From positions 56,001 to 120,000 of the forward strand of contig JAJDUD010000062.1 of the NCBI GenBank assembly GCA_022826825.1: 64,000 bases of DNA, written 5' to 3'. Source of the stretch: Acidobacteriota bacterium. Its GTDB lineage: Bacteria > Acidobacteriota > Vicinamibacteria > Marinacidobacterales > Marinacidobacteraceae. Under the pieces are notes generated by a model. It ran no database searches. It was given only the letters and a program-made list of their open reading frames with translations, and was not told the origin of the DNA. This document shows positions 1 through 9,169 of the stretch, piece by piece (within the stretch, counting starts at the first letter, position 1; every line of letters starts with the position of its first letter). The position numbers and the translations under genes were made by a program.

Positions 1-1029
1 GGCGGTGCCGGTCACATCCGTGGTCCGGAAATAGAACTGCGGGCGGTAGCCGCTCTTGAACGGCTTTTCGCGGCCCCCCTCCTCCTTGGAGAGGACATAG
101 ACCTCGGAACGGAACCTGGTGTGAGGCGTGATGGAACCGGGCTTGGCGAGCACCATCCCGCGTTCCACTTCCCGGCGATCGGTTCCCCGCAGCAGGATTC
201 CGACGTTGTCACCGGCCTCGCCCTCGTCGAGGAGCTTCTTGAACATCTCGACGCCGGTCACCACCCGCTTCCGGGTCTCCCGGATCCCGACGATTTCGAC
301 CTCGTCCTGGACGCAGACCTTGCCCTGCTCGATGCGGCCGGTCACCACGGTGCCGCGGCCGGAGATCGAGAAGACGTCCTCGATCGGCATCAGGTAGTCC
401 TTGTCGATGGCCCGCTCCGGCACCGGCACGTACTCGTCAAGAGCCTTGGTCAGCTCCCGAACGGATTCCCAGTCCGCCGGATCGTCCGACTCGAGCGCCT
501 TGAGCGCGCTGCCCCGGATGACCGGGATGTCGTCGCCGGGGAAGTCGTAGTAGGAAAGCAGTTCCCGGACTTCGAGTTCCACGAGTTCCAGCAGCTCCTC
601 GTCGTCGAGCATGTCCACCTTGTTGAGGTACACGACGATGCGGGGCACGCCGACCTGCCGGGCCAGCAGGATGTGCTCGCGCGTCTGCGCCTGGGGGCCG
701 TCCGGGGCGGAAATCAGCAGCACCGCGCCGTCCATCTGGGCGGCGCCGGTGATCATGTTCTTGATGTAGTCGGCGTGGCCGGGGCAGTCCACGTGCGCGT
801 AGTGGCGCGCCGCGGTCTCGTACTCAACGTGGGCGGTGGCGATCGTGATGCCCCGCTCGCGCTCTTCCGGAGCGTTGTCGATCGAGTCGAAACTCCTGAA
901 ATTTCCACCTTCTTCGGCGGCGAGGACCTTCGTAATCGCGGCGGTCAGGGTCGTCTTGCCGTGATCCACGTGACCGATGGTCCCCACGTTGACGTGAGGT
1001 TTGGTGCGTTCGAACTTCTCCTTGGCCAT
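1..1029 (-). CDS. tuf: Elongation factor Tu (C-terminus cut by window edge)
   Basis: GTP-dependent carrier of aminoacyl-tRNA to the ribosomal A site. The minus-strand reading starts at ATG 1029 with [16 protein letters not shown], followed by the G1 GHVDHGKTT loop, and runs without a stop to base 1, where it reads the domain 3 segment [20 protein letters not shown]. 343 residues are visible of a usual ~396, so roughly the last 50 are outside the window. It lies 80 bases downstream of tRNA-Thr(GGT) and is the last gene of the tRNA-tuf unit visible here. The identity is not in doubt. Confidence 0.98.
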   Translation of the reverse strand, partial: MAKEKFERTKPHVNVGTIGHVDHGKTTLTAAITKVLAAEEGGNFRSFDSIDNAPEERERGITIATAHVEYETAARHYAHVDCPGHADYIKNMITGAAQMDGAVLLISAPDGPQAQTREHILLARQVGVPRIVVYLNKVDMLDDEELLELVELEVRELLSYYDFPGDDIPVIRGSALKALESDDPADWESVRELTKALDEYVPVPERAIDKDYLMPIEDVFSISGRGTVVTGRIEQGKVCVQDEVEIVGIRETRKRVVTGVEMFKKLLDEGEAGDNVGILLRGTDRREVERGMVLAKPGSITPHTRFRSEVYVLSKEEGGREKPFKSGYRPQFYFRTTDVTGTA

Positions 1030-1109
1030 CTGGTCTTCTCCTTGTGTGCTGCGAGACTGGCTGTGAGACCTGGGAAATCAGATCGTCCCCTGCGAAGAGG
1101 GGGCAAGAG

Positions 1110-1184
<75 letters not shown>

Positions 1185-1277
1185 GGAGACGGGGGCGGGG
1201 GCCGATAGCGCGGCTCCGGACCGCGCCGGCGGATCGGCCGCGGTCCCGGGACGACACGAACCGCGCCGCTTTCAGCA

Positions 1278-1353
1278 TGGAGCGGGAGACGGGATTCGGA
1301 CCCGCGACCCTCAGCTTGGAAGGCTGATGCTCTGCCAACTGAGCTACTCCCGC
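1278..1353 (-). tRNA. tRNA-Gly (anticodon TCC)
   Basis: Minus-strand cloverleaf with acceptor GCGGGAG/CTCCCGC, anticodon arm TCAGC-CTTCCAA-GCTGA and T-arm core GGGTCCGAATCCC. The 3' CCA is encoded. It is the third tRNA of the cluster, in the glyT position of the E. coli tufB operon. Confidence 0.97.
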
Positions 1354-1530
1354 GTTATGGAATGAAGGGACCGCCGACCGTGGACGAACCGGGCAGGGGG
1401 CCGCCACGTCCCCGTCCGCCGGGACGGGTACGCCGTGGCTTGCGCGTGAGCGCGTCGTAGCGAGCCGGAGGTTGCCGTTGTCGGTGGTCAAAGCAGTGGG
1501 TGGGTTCGGTCGAGGAAACTCCGCAAGTGG

Positions 1531-1617
1531 TGGTGGAGCGGGGAGGATTCGAACCTCCGAAGGCGTAAAGCCGGCAGGTTTACAGCCTGCTGCGTTTGGC
1601 CGCTTCGCTACCACTCC
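1531..1617 (-). tRNA. tRNA-Tyr (anticodon GTA)
   Basis: Minus-strand class II tRNA with a long variable arm. The acceptor GGAGTGG pairs with CCGCTCC with one G-T pair; the anticodon arm is CAGGC-TGTAAAC-CTG; the variable arm lies between the anticodon and T arms. The 3' CCA is encoded. It is second in the cluster. The spacer to tRNA-Gly is long (177 bases) and holds no recognisable gene. Confidence 0.96.
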
Positions 1618-1753
1618 GCCCGGGAAACTCCGCCGCTCACGAGACGGGAAAGCAGCCTCCCTGATAATCAGCCGGCCGATCCGGATCGGGTTGTCCAGAT
1701 CAGTCCCTCCGGATCCAGCGCGATCCGGTCCGATGCGGTCTGGCCCGATCCGG

Positions 1754-1826
1754 AGCTGGCGAAGGGACTTGAACCCTTGACCGGCTGATTACAAATCAGC
1801 TGCTCTGCCTCCTGAGCTACGCCAGC
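1754..1826 (-). tRNA. tRNA-Thr (anticodon TGT)
   Basis: Minus-strand cloverleaf with acceptor GCTGGCG/CGCCAGC and anticodon arm GCTGA-TTTGTAA-TCAGC. The discriminator is followed by CCG, so an exact CCA is not encoded and would have to be added after transcription, unlike its three neighbours. It is the first tRNA of the cluster, 20 bases downstream of a strong promoter. Confidence 0.96.
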
Positions 1827-1845
1827 GTGCACCGGCGAACGGTTG

Positions 1846-1875
1846 AGTATAGGTTGGCGCTCTCACGAGTGTCAA
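1846..1875 (-). promoter_or_regulatory. Sigma-70 type promoter of the tRNA-tuf unit
   Basis: On the minus strand TTGACA (1875-1870) is followed after 18 bases by TATACT (1851-1846). The -35 box is perfect and the -10 box differs from TATAAT at one base. Transcription would start near 1839, about a dozen bases before tRNA-Thr(TGT). The -35 box overlaps the stop codon of rlmB, so the promoter is embedded at the end of the upstream gene. Confidence 0.85.
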
Positions 1876-2714
1876 CTGCGAACCGGAAGTCGTGTCGCCG
1901 GTCCCGACGCGGAGGCCCCCACCGCCTCTTGGCGCACCCTCTCGTAGAGCACGATCCCGGCGGCCACGGAGACGTTCAGGGACCGGACCGAACCCAACTG
2001 CGGCAGAGAAACCAGGACCTCGCACTCCTTTGACACCCCGGCGGCGAGGCCCCGGCCCTCGGACCCCACGACGAGGACGGTCGGCTGGGTCCAGTCGAAC
2101 TCGTACCAGCGGACCTTCGCCCGCGGCGTGAGGCCGACGGTCCAGTACCCGTGAGCCCTGAGCGCCCGCAGAGCACTCGCGGCGCCCGGGATCCGTACCA
2201 GCCGGGCGCGGGCGATGGCCCCCGCCGAGGCCGCCATGGCAACGGGCGAGGGAGGAGCCGCGCCGCGCCGCGGAACGAGCACCGCATCCACTCCGGCGCC
2301 GTCCGCCGCGCGAACCAGCGCGCCGAAGTTCCGGGGGTCTTCGATGCGATCGAGCAACAGCAGTCGACTCGGCTTCGGGTCCATCGACAGCACCTGACCG
2401 AGCGCCAGCCACTCGACCGGCGACACCTCGCAGGCCGCCCCCTGATGGCGCGCTCCCTCCGAGATCCGGTCCAGGTACCGATTCGGAACCCGTTGCAGCG
2501 GAGCGCCGCGCGCCCGCGCGATCTTGAGCAGGGCCTGATGGCGGCTCTGCAGCGGTCCCGTCCGAACCAGCACGCGCCGGACCTGGTTCGGGATGCCCTG
2601 CAGCGTTTCCTCCACCCGGGCGGGGCCGAAGACCCAGGTCGTGGCCTGGTCCTCGCGAGTCTCGTCCGCGGGACGGCCCGACCTCGCCGGACGGCGCTTC
2701 TCGTGGCGGGTCAT
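1872..2714 (-). CDS. rlmB: 23S rRNA (guanosine-2'-O-)-methyltransferase, TrmH/SpoU family
   Basis: 280 residues. SPOUT-class SAM-dependent 2'-O-ribose methyltransferase; the RlmB type modifies G2251 of 23S rRNA (E. coli numbering). The N-terminal ~100 residues form the substrate-binding domain (VFGPARVEETLQ). The catalytic part shows the three SpoU motifs: LLLDRIEDPRNFGALVRAA, VVGSEGRGLAAG and LNVSVAAGIVLYE, whose knot binds SAM. The start overlaps the ispDF stop by ATGA, making it the last gene of the rpsF-to-rlmB run. A TrmH-type tRNA methyltransferase is the main alternative, but the N-terminal domain and length fit RlmB. Confidence 0.92.
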   Translation of the reverse strand: MTRHEKRRPARSGRPADETREDQATTWVFGPARVEETLQGIPNQVRRVLVRTGPLQSRHQALLKIARARGAPLQRVPNRYLDRISEGARHQGAACEVSPVEWLALGQVLSMDPKPSRLLLLDRIEDPRNFGALVRAADGAGVDAVLVPRRGAAPPSPVAMAASAGAIARARLVRIPGAASALRALRAHGYWTVGLTPRAKVRWYEFDWTQPTVLVVGSEGRGLAAGVSKECEVLVSLPQLGSVRSLNVSVAAGIVLYERVRQEAVGASASGPATRLPVRS

Positions 2715-3940
2715 CCTGGAGGCGATGCCGGTTCCAGGATTCGTGACTGCGGATCGAGGCGGACCAGGGCCTTCGCCACGAGCCCCTCACCCCGTCCCGT
2801 AAAGCCCATGCCGTCGGTGGTGGTGGCCTTGAGACCCACCGCGTCCGGCGCGACCCCGAGCATGCCGCCGAGCCGCTGCCGCATCTCCTCGATCCGGGGA
2901 GCGAGCCGGGGACGCTCGGCGATGATGGTGAGGTCCACCTGACCCGGTCCATGACCTGCGCGGGCGGCGACTTCGAGGGCCCGCCGCACGAACCGTTCGC
3001 TCGCCGCGCCCCGAAGCTCCGGATCGGACGACGGGAACAGGGCCCCGATGTCGGGTCCGGCAACCGCGCCGAGGATTGCGTCGGTGAGGGCATGCAGGAC
3101 AGCGTCCCCATCGGAGTGTCCTTCCAGCGCGGGAACTCCCGGAAACGCGATTCCCCCCAGTTGCAGGGTTCCGGTCGTCCCGAAACGGTGAGCGTCGAAG
3201 CCGAAACCGATGCGGGGCATCGCGGTGACCCCGCCCAGCAAGGTACGCGCGACCTCCAGGTCGGTCGGGCGGGTCACCTTCAGGTTCCGCGGACTCCCTT
3301 CGACCACCCGCACCGGATGTCCCGCGGCCCGCACCAGCGATGCCTCGTCGGTCCCTCTCAGTCCGGCTTCCTCCGCCCGGGCAAGCGACTCCTTGAGCAC
3401 GCTCCGCCGGAAACACTGCGGTGTCTGGACGGCGACGGTGTGGTCCCGATCCACCAGGTTCTCCACCTTGCCGTCACCGGTCACCCGCCAGAGGGTGTCC
3501 GGCGGGCGGCACCCGGGGATCGCCGCACCGTGGCGACGGGCCGCCTCGATGACCTCTTCAACAAGCGACAGCGGCGGCGCCGGCCTCGCCCCGTCGTGGA
3601 CGGCCACGAGGTCGGCGACCGCACCCTCTGCTTCCTCGAAACGCGCGTCGAGCGCCGCCAGTCCGCGCGCAGTCGATTCCTGGCGGGATACCCCTCCGGG
3701 ACAGCAGGAAACCCGGCCCCCTTCCGGGCCCAGATGCGGACCGAGGTCCGCTTGCCACGATTCGAATCCCCTCTCGGGCAGGACCACCACCAGCCGCGCG
3801 ACCTTCCGCGAGGCAAGTACCGCGCGGACGGAATGAACGACGAGCGGCAGGCCGAGAATCGGCTGGAACTGCTTGGGGGCGGCGCCGGCGCCGAACCGGA
3901 TGCCGGACCCGGCTGCTACGACGACCGCGCCAACCCGCAT
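2711..3940 (-). CDS. ispDF: Bifunctional IspD/IspF, MEP isoprenoid pathway
   Basis: 409 residues with two enzymes in one chain. Residues ~1-225 are IspD (2-C-methyl-D-erythritol 4-phosphate cytidylyltransferase), opening MRVGAVVVAAGSGIRFG with PKQF and VAVHDGARP. Residues ~236-400 are IspF (MECDP synthase), starting MPRIGFGFDAHRFG with metal-binding DxH and EGHSDGDAVLHALTDAILGA. The start at 3940 is preferred: it follows GAGGAA and begins just before the nucleotide-binding motif, whereas an upstream in-frame start at 3997 would lie inside radA. IspE is 8 kb away, so three successive MEP steps are in the window. Confidence 0.95.
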   Translation of the reverse strand: MRVGAVVVAAGSGIRFGAGAAPKQFQPILGLPLVVHSVRAVLASRKVARLVVVLPERGFESWQADLGPHLGPEGGRVSCCPGGVSRQESTARGLAALDARFEEAEGAVADLVAVHDGARPAPPLSLVEEVIEAARRHGAAIPGCRPPDTLWRVTGDGKVENLVDRDHTVAVQTPQCFRRSVLKESLARAEEAGLRGTDEASLVRAAGHPVRVVEGSPRNLKVTRPTDLEVARTLLGGVTAMPRIGFGFDAHRFGTTGTLQLGGIAFPGVPALEGHSDGDAVLHALTDAILGAVAGPDIGALFPSSDPELRGAASERFVRRALEVAARAGHGPGQVDLTIIAERPRLAPRIEEMRQRLGGMLGVAPDAVGLKATTTDGMGFTGRGEGLVAKALVRLDPQSRILEPASPPG

Positions 3941-3965
3941 GGTGATCCGTTCCTCTACCGGCTCG

Positions 3966-5351
3966 TCAAGCCTGACCCATTGCGGCCAGGGCCGCATCCA
4001 GCGTTTCGACCGCGACCAGATCGATTGCCGCCGGCCGCTCGGCGGCGTCGGCCTTCCCCGGGTGCATCACCGCGCGGCGGTACCCCAGACGCGCCGCCTC
4101 CCGCAGGCGCACCCCCGCCTGATGGACGGGCCGCACCTCTCCCGAGAGTCCGACCTCACCGAGGAAGACGGTTCCCGGCGGCACCGGAGCTCCCCGTCGC
4201 CGGGAGACCACGGCCGCGAGGAGGCCCAGGTCGGCGGCCGGTTCGTTCACGGTGAGCCCGCCGGTCACCGACACGTAGACGTCGCTGCGAACAAGTCCTC
4301 CCCCGCCTCCCGTCTCGAGGACCGCCAGCAGCACCGCCAGCCGGCCGCTGTCGAACCCCACCGGAACCCGCCGGGGATAAGCGAGCGGGCTCTCGGCGAG
4401 CAGCACCTGGATCTCGGCAAGGAGGGGCCTCGTTCCCTCGAGAGTACAGACGACGGCCGATCCGGGCTTCGGGGGCCCCCCGGTGAGGAAGAGTTCGGAC
4501 GGATTCCGAACCGGGACGAGTCCCCGCCCGGTCATGTCGAACACGCCGAGCTCGCCGGCGGCGCCGAACCGGTTCTTGACGGCGCGGAGCAGCCGGTGCG
4601 ACTGCCTCCGGTCCCCTTCGAAGTGCAGCACGGTATCCACCATGTGCTCGAGGGTGCGGGGACCGGCGATGGCGCCGTCCTTGTTGACATGACCGATGAT
4701 GAAAACGGGCACGCGGGTCGACTTGGCGAACAGCACGAGCGCGGCGGCCGACTCCCGAACCTGGGTGACGGTCCCCGGGGCGCCGCTGATGTCCGGGGAG
4801 TGGACGCACTGTACGGAGTCGAGCACCAGGAGCCGCGGTTCCACGGACTGCGCTGCGTCGAGGATGCGGGGCATGCTCGTCTCCGAGAAAAGGAGGAGCG
4901 AGTCCGGCTGAAGCCCCAGCCGCTCGCCGCGCAGCTTGAGCTGGTGCTCGGATTCCTCCCCGCTGACGTAGAGCACGGGTTCTTCGGAAGCGGCAGCCGC
5001 GGCGGCCAACTGAAGGAGCAGGGTGCTCTTTCCCGCGCCCGGCTCTCCCGCGACCAGGACGGCGGAGCCGGGTACCACCCCGCCACCCAGGACGCGGTCG
5101 AGTTCCGGGATGCCAAGCGGACGGCGCGGCGCCGTCCGGGTATCTACCTCGTTCCAGGCGACCGGCGCCGCGGCTCCGGCGCCCGCCGCCGCGGCGAACC
5201 CGCGCCAGCGCCCGCCGGCAGCGCCCTCCGGCGGCGCCTCGTGCTCGACGAGCGGCGTCTGGGAAGAACAGGACGGGCAATATCCCATCCAGCGGGAGTA
5301 GTCCTGCCCACACTCCACGCAGGCGAAGCGAACGGTGGAGCGCTTGGGCAC
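3966..5351 (-). CDS. radA: DNA repair protein RadA/Sms
   Basis: 461 residues, the normal RadA length. A RecA-like ATPase that processes recombination intermediates by driving branch migration. It has an N-terminal zinc finger CVECGQDY...CPSC, Walker A GEPGAGKST, the RadA signature KNRFG (KNRFGAAGELGVF) and a C-terminal Lon-protease-like domain (LTVNEPAADLGLLAAVVSRR, GEVGLSGEVRPV). A GTG start at 5351 is chosen because it gives VPKRSTVRFACVECG and lies 5 bases past the dnaB stop; longer frames run into dnaB. Probably co-transcribed with dnaB and ispDF. Confidence 0.95.
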   Translation of the reverse strand: MPKRSTVRFACVECGQDYSRWMGYCPSCSSQTPLVEHEAPPEGAAGGRWRGFAAAAGAGAAAPVAWNEVDTRTAPRRPLGIPELDRVLGGGVVPGSAVLVAGEPGAGKSTLLLQLAAAAAASEEPVLYVSGEESEHQLKLRGERLGLQPDSLLLFSETSMPRILDAAQSVEPRLLVLDSVQCVHSPDISGAPGTVTQVRESAAALVLFAKSTRVPVFIIGHVNKDGAIAGPRTLEHMVDTVLHFEGDRRQSHRLLRAVKNRFGAAGELGVFDMTGRGLVPVRNPSELFLTGGPPKPGSAVVCTLEGTRPLLAEIQVLLAESPLAYPRRVPVGFDSGRLAVLLAVLETGGGGGLVRSDVYVSVTGGLTVNEPAADLGLLAAVVSRRRGAPVPPGTVFLGEVGLSGEVRPVHQAGVRLREAARLGYRRAVMHPGKADAAERPAAIDLVAVETLDAALAAMGQA

Positions 5352-5355
5352 CGGC

Positions 5356-6756
5356 TCACCAACCGGTTTCCTCGTCCGGGTCGGGGTAGTCGGCGTCCCG
5401 GCCCACCGCCTCGTCCTCCAGGGTCTGGAACTTCGTGTACCGATCGAGCCAGGCCAGCCTGATGTCTCCGACCGGACCGTTGCGGTTCTTGGCAATCATC
5501 ACCCGGCGGACGGGAAGCGACGGCGCTTCGACCCCTCCGGTTCCATCCTGTTTCTTCTTCCACTCCCGGTGAATGAAGATCACGATGTCCGCGTCCTGCT
5601 CGAGCGCGCCGGATTCGCGCAGATCGGACAGACGCGGCGCCGTCGACGCCCCGGTCCGCTGTTCCGGCGCACGGCTGAGCTGGGACAACGCCAGGACCGG
5701 CACATCGAGCTCCTTGGCCAGCAGCTTGAAGGACCGGCTGATCTCGGCAATCTCCAGATTGCGGTTTTCGAAGCGCCGGGATCCGGGCTCCGACGCCCGC
5801 ATCAATTGCAGGTAGTCGATCACGATCAGGTCGAGTCCGTGTTCCCGGCTCAGTTGGCGCGCCTTGGATCGCAGTTCGACCGGGGTGACGTTCGAATCGT
5901 CCACGTAGATCGGCATGCCCGCGACCACCGGAAGCGTGTTCTGGATGAGCCGGCGATCCCGCTCGCTGAGCAATCCGGGACGCGAGAGCTGCCGCGCATC
6001 GACCTCTGCCTGGGAAAAGAGCAAGCGGGTGGCGATCTGCCGGCGGGGCATCTCCAGGCTGAAAATCAGCACGCGCTTGCCCGTGCGCCCGGCGGCAAGG
6101 GCAATGTTGAGCGCCAGACTGGTCTTGCCTTCCCCGGGCCGGGCCCCGACCAGGATCAGATCCGCCTTGCGGAGGCCCCCCATCAGGTTGTCGAGGTCCT
6201 GGAATCCGGTGCGAATCCCCGAAAAACCCTCCCGCTGGCGGGTGGACTCCTCGGCGAGACGGCCCAGGTCCTCGGTGAGGCGCACCGGACCGGAGGCGAA
6301 CGTCCCCTCCGCAATGGCGTACAGGTCCTCCTGGGCCGCGGAGAGGATTTCCCGCGGGGAGTCTTGCATCGCGTCACTCGCGATGCGGCTCCCGAAACGG
6401 TGGAGTTCACGACTGAGCGCCCGTTCGCGAACGAGCTTCGCGTAGTCCGCGGCGTTCGAAGAACGCGCCACCCCATCCGACAGCTCACTCAGATAGCCGG
6501 CGCCGCCGGCGGCGTCCAGCTTTCCGGTCCGCTCGAGTTCCGCGCGAACGGTCAGCAGATCGATCTTGCGTAGTTCGGGAGCGTCGTCGAGTTCACAGAA
6601 GGCGTCGAAGATCCGCTGATGCCGTACATCGAGGAAATCCCGGGTCTTCAGAACCTCCCGGACCGAATCGAGCTGACTCCGATCCACGAGGACCGCGGCG
6701 AGGACGGCTCGTTCGGCTGCCAGGTCGTGCGGGAGGCGGACGGCTTCGTCCGGCAC
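5356..6756 (-). CDS. dnaB: Replicative DNA helicase DnaB
   Basis: 466 residues. Hexameric 5'-3' helicase that unwinds the replication fork and recruits primase. The N-terminal helical domain begins LPHDLAAERAVLAAVLVDRS. The RecA-like domain contains Walker A GARPGEGKTSLALN, Walker B LDLIVIDYLQLM and the motif LSQLSRAPEQR. No intein interrupts it. It sits in the conserved rpsF-rpsR-rplI-dnaB order, 110 bases after rplI. Confidence 0.97.
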   Translation of the reverse strand: MPDEAVRLPHDLAAERAVLAAVLVDRSQLDSVREVLKTRDFLDVRHQRIFDAFCELDDAPELRKIDLLTVRAELERTGKLDAAGGAGYLSELSDGVARSSNAADYAKLVRERALSRELHRFGSRIASDAMQDSPREILSAAQEDLYAIAEGTFASGPVRLTEDLGRLAEESTRQREGFSGIRTGFQDLDNLMGGLRKADLILVGARPGEGKTSLALNIALAAGRTGKRVLIFSLEMPRRQIATRLLFSQAEVDARQLSRPGLLSERDRRLIQNTLPVVAGMPIYVDDSNVTPVELRSKARQLSREHGLDLIVIDYLQLMRASEPGSRRFENRNLEIAEISRSFKLLAKELDVPVLALSQLSRAPEQRTGASTAPRLSDLRESGALEQDADIVIFIHREWKKKQDGTGGVEAPSLPVRRVMIAKNRNGPVGDIRLAWLDRYTKFQTLEDEAVGRDADYPDPDEETGW

Positions 6757-6866
6757 GGACAGACGCCTCGCTATGGCTCTTGGCTTGAGGGAACGGAGCG
6801 GCTCAGCCGGGATCCGTCGGGAGAACCGGGCCGCGTGACGTCTTCCACGGGCTGCTCCGGGCGGGG

Positions 6867-7445
6867 TCAGTCCTCCGAGTCGTCCGTTTCCTCGGAGGAG
6901 GCTCGGGGGACAGCCTCATCGTCATCGGTCTCGGCGACCCGCTTGGCCGACACCTCCGTCGGGATGTCCGGCAGCGGCTCCACTCCGAGAGACCCGGCTG
7001 CGACCGGGGAAACCTCGATCGGGAGATCGACCTCGATATCGCTGTGCAGCCGAACCACGGCCGATGCCTGGCCGGCTACCTTGATCGGACCACCGAGAAT
7101 GATGCGGTTACGGGCAATTTCGAATCCGCCCTCGGCGAGCTGCCTGGCAATGTCCTGGACCGACACCGAACCGTAGAGCTCGTTGGAATCGGTCTTGACC
7201 CGGCGCTCGAAACGGAGCGTCTGGCCCTCGAGGGAACGGGCGAGAGCCTCCGCCGCCTCCCGTTCCTTGATCCTCTCTACCGCCCAGACTTTTCTCGCTT
7301 CGGCTACCTCCCGGCGGTTCTCGTCCGTGATCGGAACCGCAATCCGACGGGGGAGCAGGTAGTTGCGGGCGTAACCCGGACGGACGTTGACTTCGTCGCC
7401 CGGTTCACCCAAGGCATCCACGGGCTGTTTCAGCAGCAGGCGCAT
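6867..7445 (-). CDS. rplI: 50S ribosomal protein bL9 with acidic C-terminal tail
   Basis: 192 residues against ~148 for a typical bL9. The N-terminal 23S-binding domain is clear (MRLLLKQPVDALGEPGDEV, VRPGYARNYLLPRRIA), followed by the connecting helix and C-terminal domain ending near DLPIEVSPVAA. About 40 extra residues follow and end EETDDSED, strongly acidic. It lies 20 bases after rpsR in the ribosomal protein operon. The tail has no recognised function. Confidence 0.95.
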   Translation of the reverse strand: MRLLLKQPVDALGEPGDEVNVRPGYARNYLLPRRIAVPITDENRREVAEARKVWAVERIKEREAAEALARSLEGQTLRFERRVKTDSNELYGSVSVQDIARQLAEGGFEIARNRIILGGPIKVAGQASAVVRLHSDIEVDLPIEVSPVAAGSLGVEPLPDIPTEVSAKRVAETDDDEAVPRASSEETDDSED

Positions 7446-7465
7446 GGCTCTTTCCCCCGCCAGTC

Positions 7466-7711
7466 CTATTCGTAGGGCAGGAGCGCCATCTGCCGGGCGC
7501 GCTTGATGGCGATCCGGATCTGACGCTGGGCTCGGGCACTGGCGCGCGATACCCGCCGCGGGGCGATCTTGGCGCGGTCACCGAGGAACTCGCGCAAGAA
7601 ATCCACGTCCTTCCAGTCCACCCGGTCCACGCCATTCAGCAGCGGATTGACTCGCACCCGCCGGGTGCTCTGCCGGCGGCGGCGGCGAGGGGTCGCGGCC
7701 CTGTCGCTCAT
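7466..7711 (-). CDS. rpsR: 30S ribosomal protein bS18
   Basis: 81 residues, normal length. It binds bS6 and 16S rRNA at the platform of the small subunit. The family core is visible as [18 protein letters not shown] and [18 protein letters not shown]. Its start overlaps the rpsF stop by four bases, so translation is probably coupled to its partner bS6. Confidence 0.96.
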   Translation of the reverse strand: MSDRAATPRRRRRQSTRRVRVNPLLNGVDRVDWKDVDFLREFLGDRAKIAPRRVSRASARAQRQIRIAIKRARQMALLPYE

Positions 7712-8361
7712 GATGTTTCCTCCTCATTCTGAGTGGACGCGTCCGCTGGCGCCGTCTCTCCGGCTCGGTCGGCCTCCCCGGCACCGGCTTCCTCCTTGGC
7801 GCCAGCCGCCTCGGGCGCTTCTTCGGCCGCCTTGGCGGCAGTCCCGCCGGCCCCTTCGGGCGCTTCTCCGGCCGTTTTGGCGGCCGTCCCGCCAGCCTCT
7901 CCGGCCGCTTCTTCCGCCGCCCTGGCGGCTGCCTCGGCAGCCTCGGCAGCGGCGGCCGCCGCGCGGGCGGCTCGTTCCTCCCGCCGGCGGAGGTCCGCGG
8001 CCTGGTCCCGCTCACGGGTTTCCTTGTCCGTCCGCAGCACGATGAAGCGCAGCACGCCCTCGGCGAGACGAACGCGGTTTTCGATGCCCCTGATGGAAGC
8101 CGGGGGCGCATCGAAGTAACAGAGGATGTAGAGGCCTTCGTGGTGCCCGGCGATGGGGTACGCCAGCCGCCGCCGCTCCCAGGGTTTCAGGCTGACGACC
8201 TCGCCTCCCTGCCCCTTCACGATGCCCTCCACGCGCTCGACCACTGCAAGGGAAGCGGCGTCGTCGAGGGTCGGATCCAGAATGAACATGAACTCGTAGC
8301 CGTTCATGAGGGAATCCGGTTGGGGCAGAGCCTCCGTCCGGGGACTCGACTGTTCGCTCAT
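7708..8361 (-). CDS. rpsF: 30S ribosomal protein bS6 with long Ala/Glu-rich tail
   Basis: 217 residues, about twice the usual ~100-135. The bS6 fold runs from [16 protein letters not shown] through [21 protein letters not shown] and [11 protein letters not shown] (residues ~19-115). The remaining ~100 residues are almost all Ala, Glu, Gly and Lys, beginning with an [17 protein letters not shown] helix and including a 15-residue tandem repeat. The start at 8361 has GGAG about 10 bases upstream; a start at 8307 would be closer to other bS6 proteins but has no nearby ribosome site. First gene of the rpsF-rpsR-rplI-dnaB run. Confidence 0.94.
   Translation of the reverse strand: MSEQSSPRTEALPQPDSLMNGYEFMFILDPTLDDAASLAVVERVEGIVKGQGGEVVSLKPWERRRLAYPIAGHHEGLYILCYFDAPPASIRGIENRVRLAEGVLRFIVLRTDKETRERDQAADLRRREERAARAAAAAAEAAEAAARAAEEAAGEAGGTAAKTAGEAPEGAGGTAAKAAEEAPEAAGAKEEAGAGEADRAGETAPADASTQNEEETS
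7811..7900 (-). repeat. 45-bp tandem duplication inside rpsF
   Basis: Two imperfect 45-bp units (7811-7855 and 7856-7900) encode the 15-residue pair [15 protein letters not shown] and [15 protein letters not shown] in the bS6 tail. The reading frame is kept. It looks like slippage-type expansion of low-complexity coding sequence rather than a mobile or CRISPR repeat. Confidence 0.75.
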
Positions 8362-8434
8362 TCGAGAGTGTCTCCAGCGTCGCCTGTGACGCGACCCGCA
8401 AGAAACCGTGCGGGAGTCTGCGGGCGGTCCGGCA

Positions 8435-9082
8435 TCACGGAGCCGCCCGGTTGAACCGGTTCATGGCGGTTTCAATCCCCTGCCCGACCGCGGTTTCGAT
8501 GGCCCTCACCGCACGCTCCAACAGGTCTTCGACCGGAGCGGCCTCCTGAGGGGCAAAGTGAGAAAGCACGTAGTCAGCCGGATCTTCCCCTGCCGGGGGA
8601 TTCCCGATACCGAGGCGCATCCTGGGGAAATCGCCCGTTCCGAGCGCGGACAGGATGGACGCCAGACCATTGTGGCCTCCGTCGCTGCCGCGGCGGCGGG
8701 TCCTGATCGTTCCCAGCGGAAGGGCGTAGTCGTCGCACACGATGAGGGTCTCCTCCGGCGAACGGCCCTCACTCTGCAATAGCCGCCTCACCGGACCGCC
8801 GCTCCGATTCATGTAACCCATGGGGCGCAGAAGGCCGATCTCCCGTCCGGCGACCTCGGCCTGCACGAGGAGGCCCCCGTCGAAGTGCCGGGCCCGAACG
8901 GATCGATCCCCGAGGAGCGCGGCAACGGCGTCAAAACCGATGTTGTGCCGCGTCCCCTCATACCGGACCCCCGGATTGCCGAGCCCCACGACGATCTGAA
9001 CGGGGACCTCGACACGCGTCGGAGTCTCGTGCGGTGACCCGCTGGTGGCGCCGCCGGGTTCGCCCGGGGAAGGATCGCTCAC
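8435..9082 (-). CDS. pth: Peptidyl-tRNA hydrolase
   Basis: Hydrolyses peptidyl-tRNA released from stalled ribosomes. Core motifs: IVVGLGNPGVRYEGTRHNIGFDAV with the catalytic His of TRHNIGF, GYMNRSGGPVRRLL and DDYALPLGTIRTRRRGSDGGHNGL. The C-terminus FPRMRLGIGNP is also typical. The start is uncertain: GTG 9082 gives 215 residues with a ~27-residue leader, GTG 9145 would add 21 more, and neither has a good ribosome-binding site; most Pth proteins begin right before the IVVGLGNPG strand. It follows rplY as in many proteobacteria. Confidence 0.93.
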   Translation of the reverse strand: MSDPSPGEPGGATSGSPHETPTRVEVPVQIVVGLGNPGVRYEGTRHNIGFDAVAALLGDRSVRARHFDGGLLVQAEVAGREIGLLRPMGYMNRSGGPVRRLLQSEGRSPEETLIVCDDYALPLGTIRTRRRGSDGGHNGLASILSALGTGDFPRMRLGIGNPPAGEDPADYVLSHFAPQEAAPVEDLLERAVRAIETAVGQGIETAMNRFNRAAP

Positions 9083-9169
9083 CACAACCGCCGGCCACGG
9101 AGCGGCCCGAGAACCGGGACTGGGGAAACAGGGACTGGACAACACGTTGGATCAGGAGGGTTCCGCCGG

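Noticed and set aside
7811..7960. Short tandem repeats considered as a CRISPR-like array
   Set aside because: The units are contiguous, have no spacers and keep the rpsF reading frame. No CRISPR array or cas gene was seen in the window.
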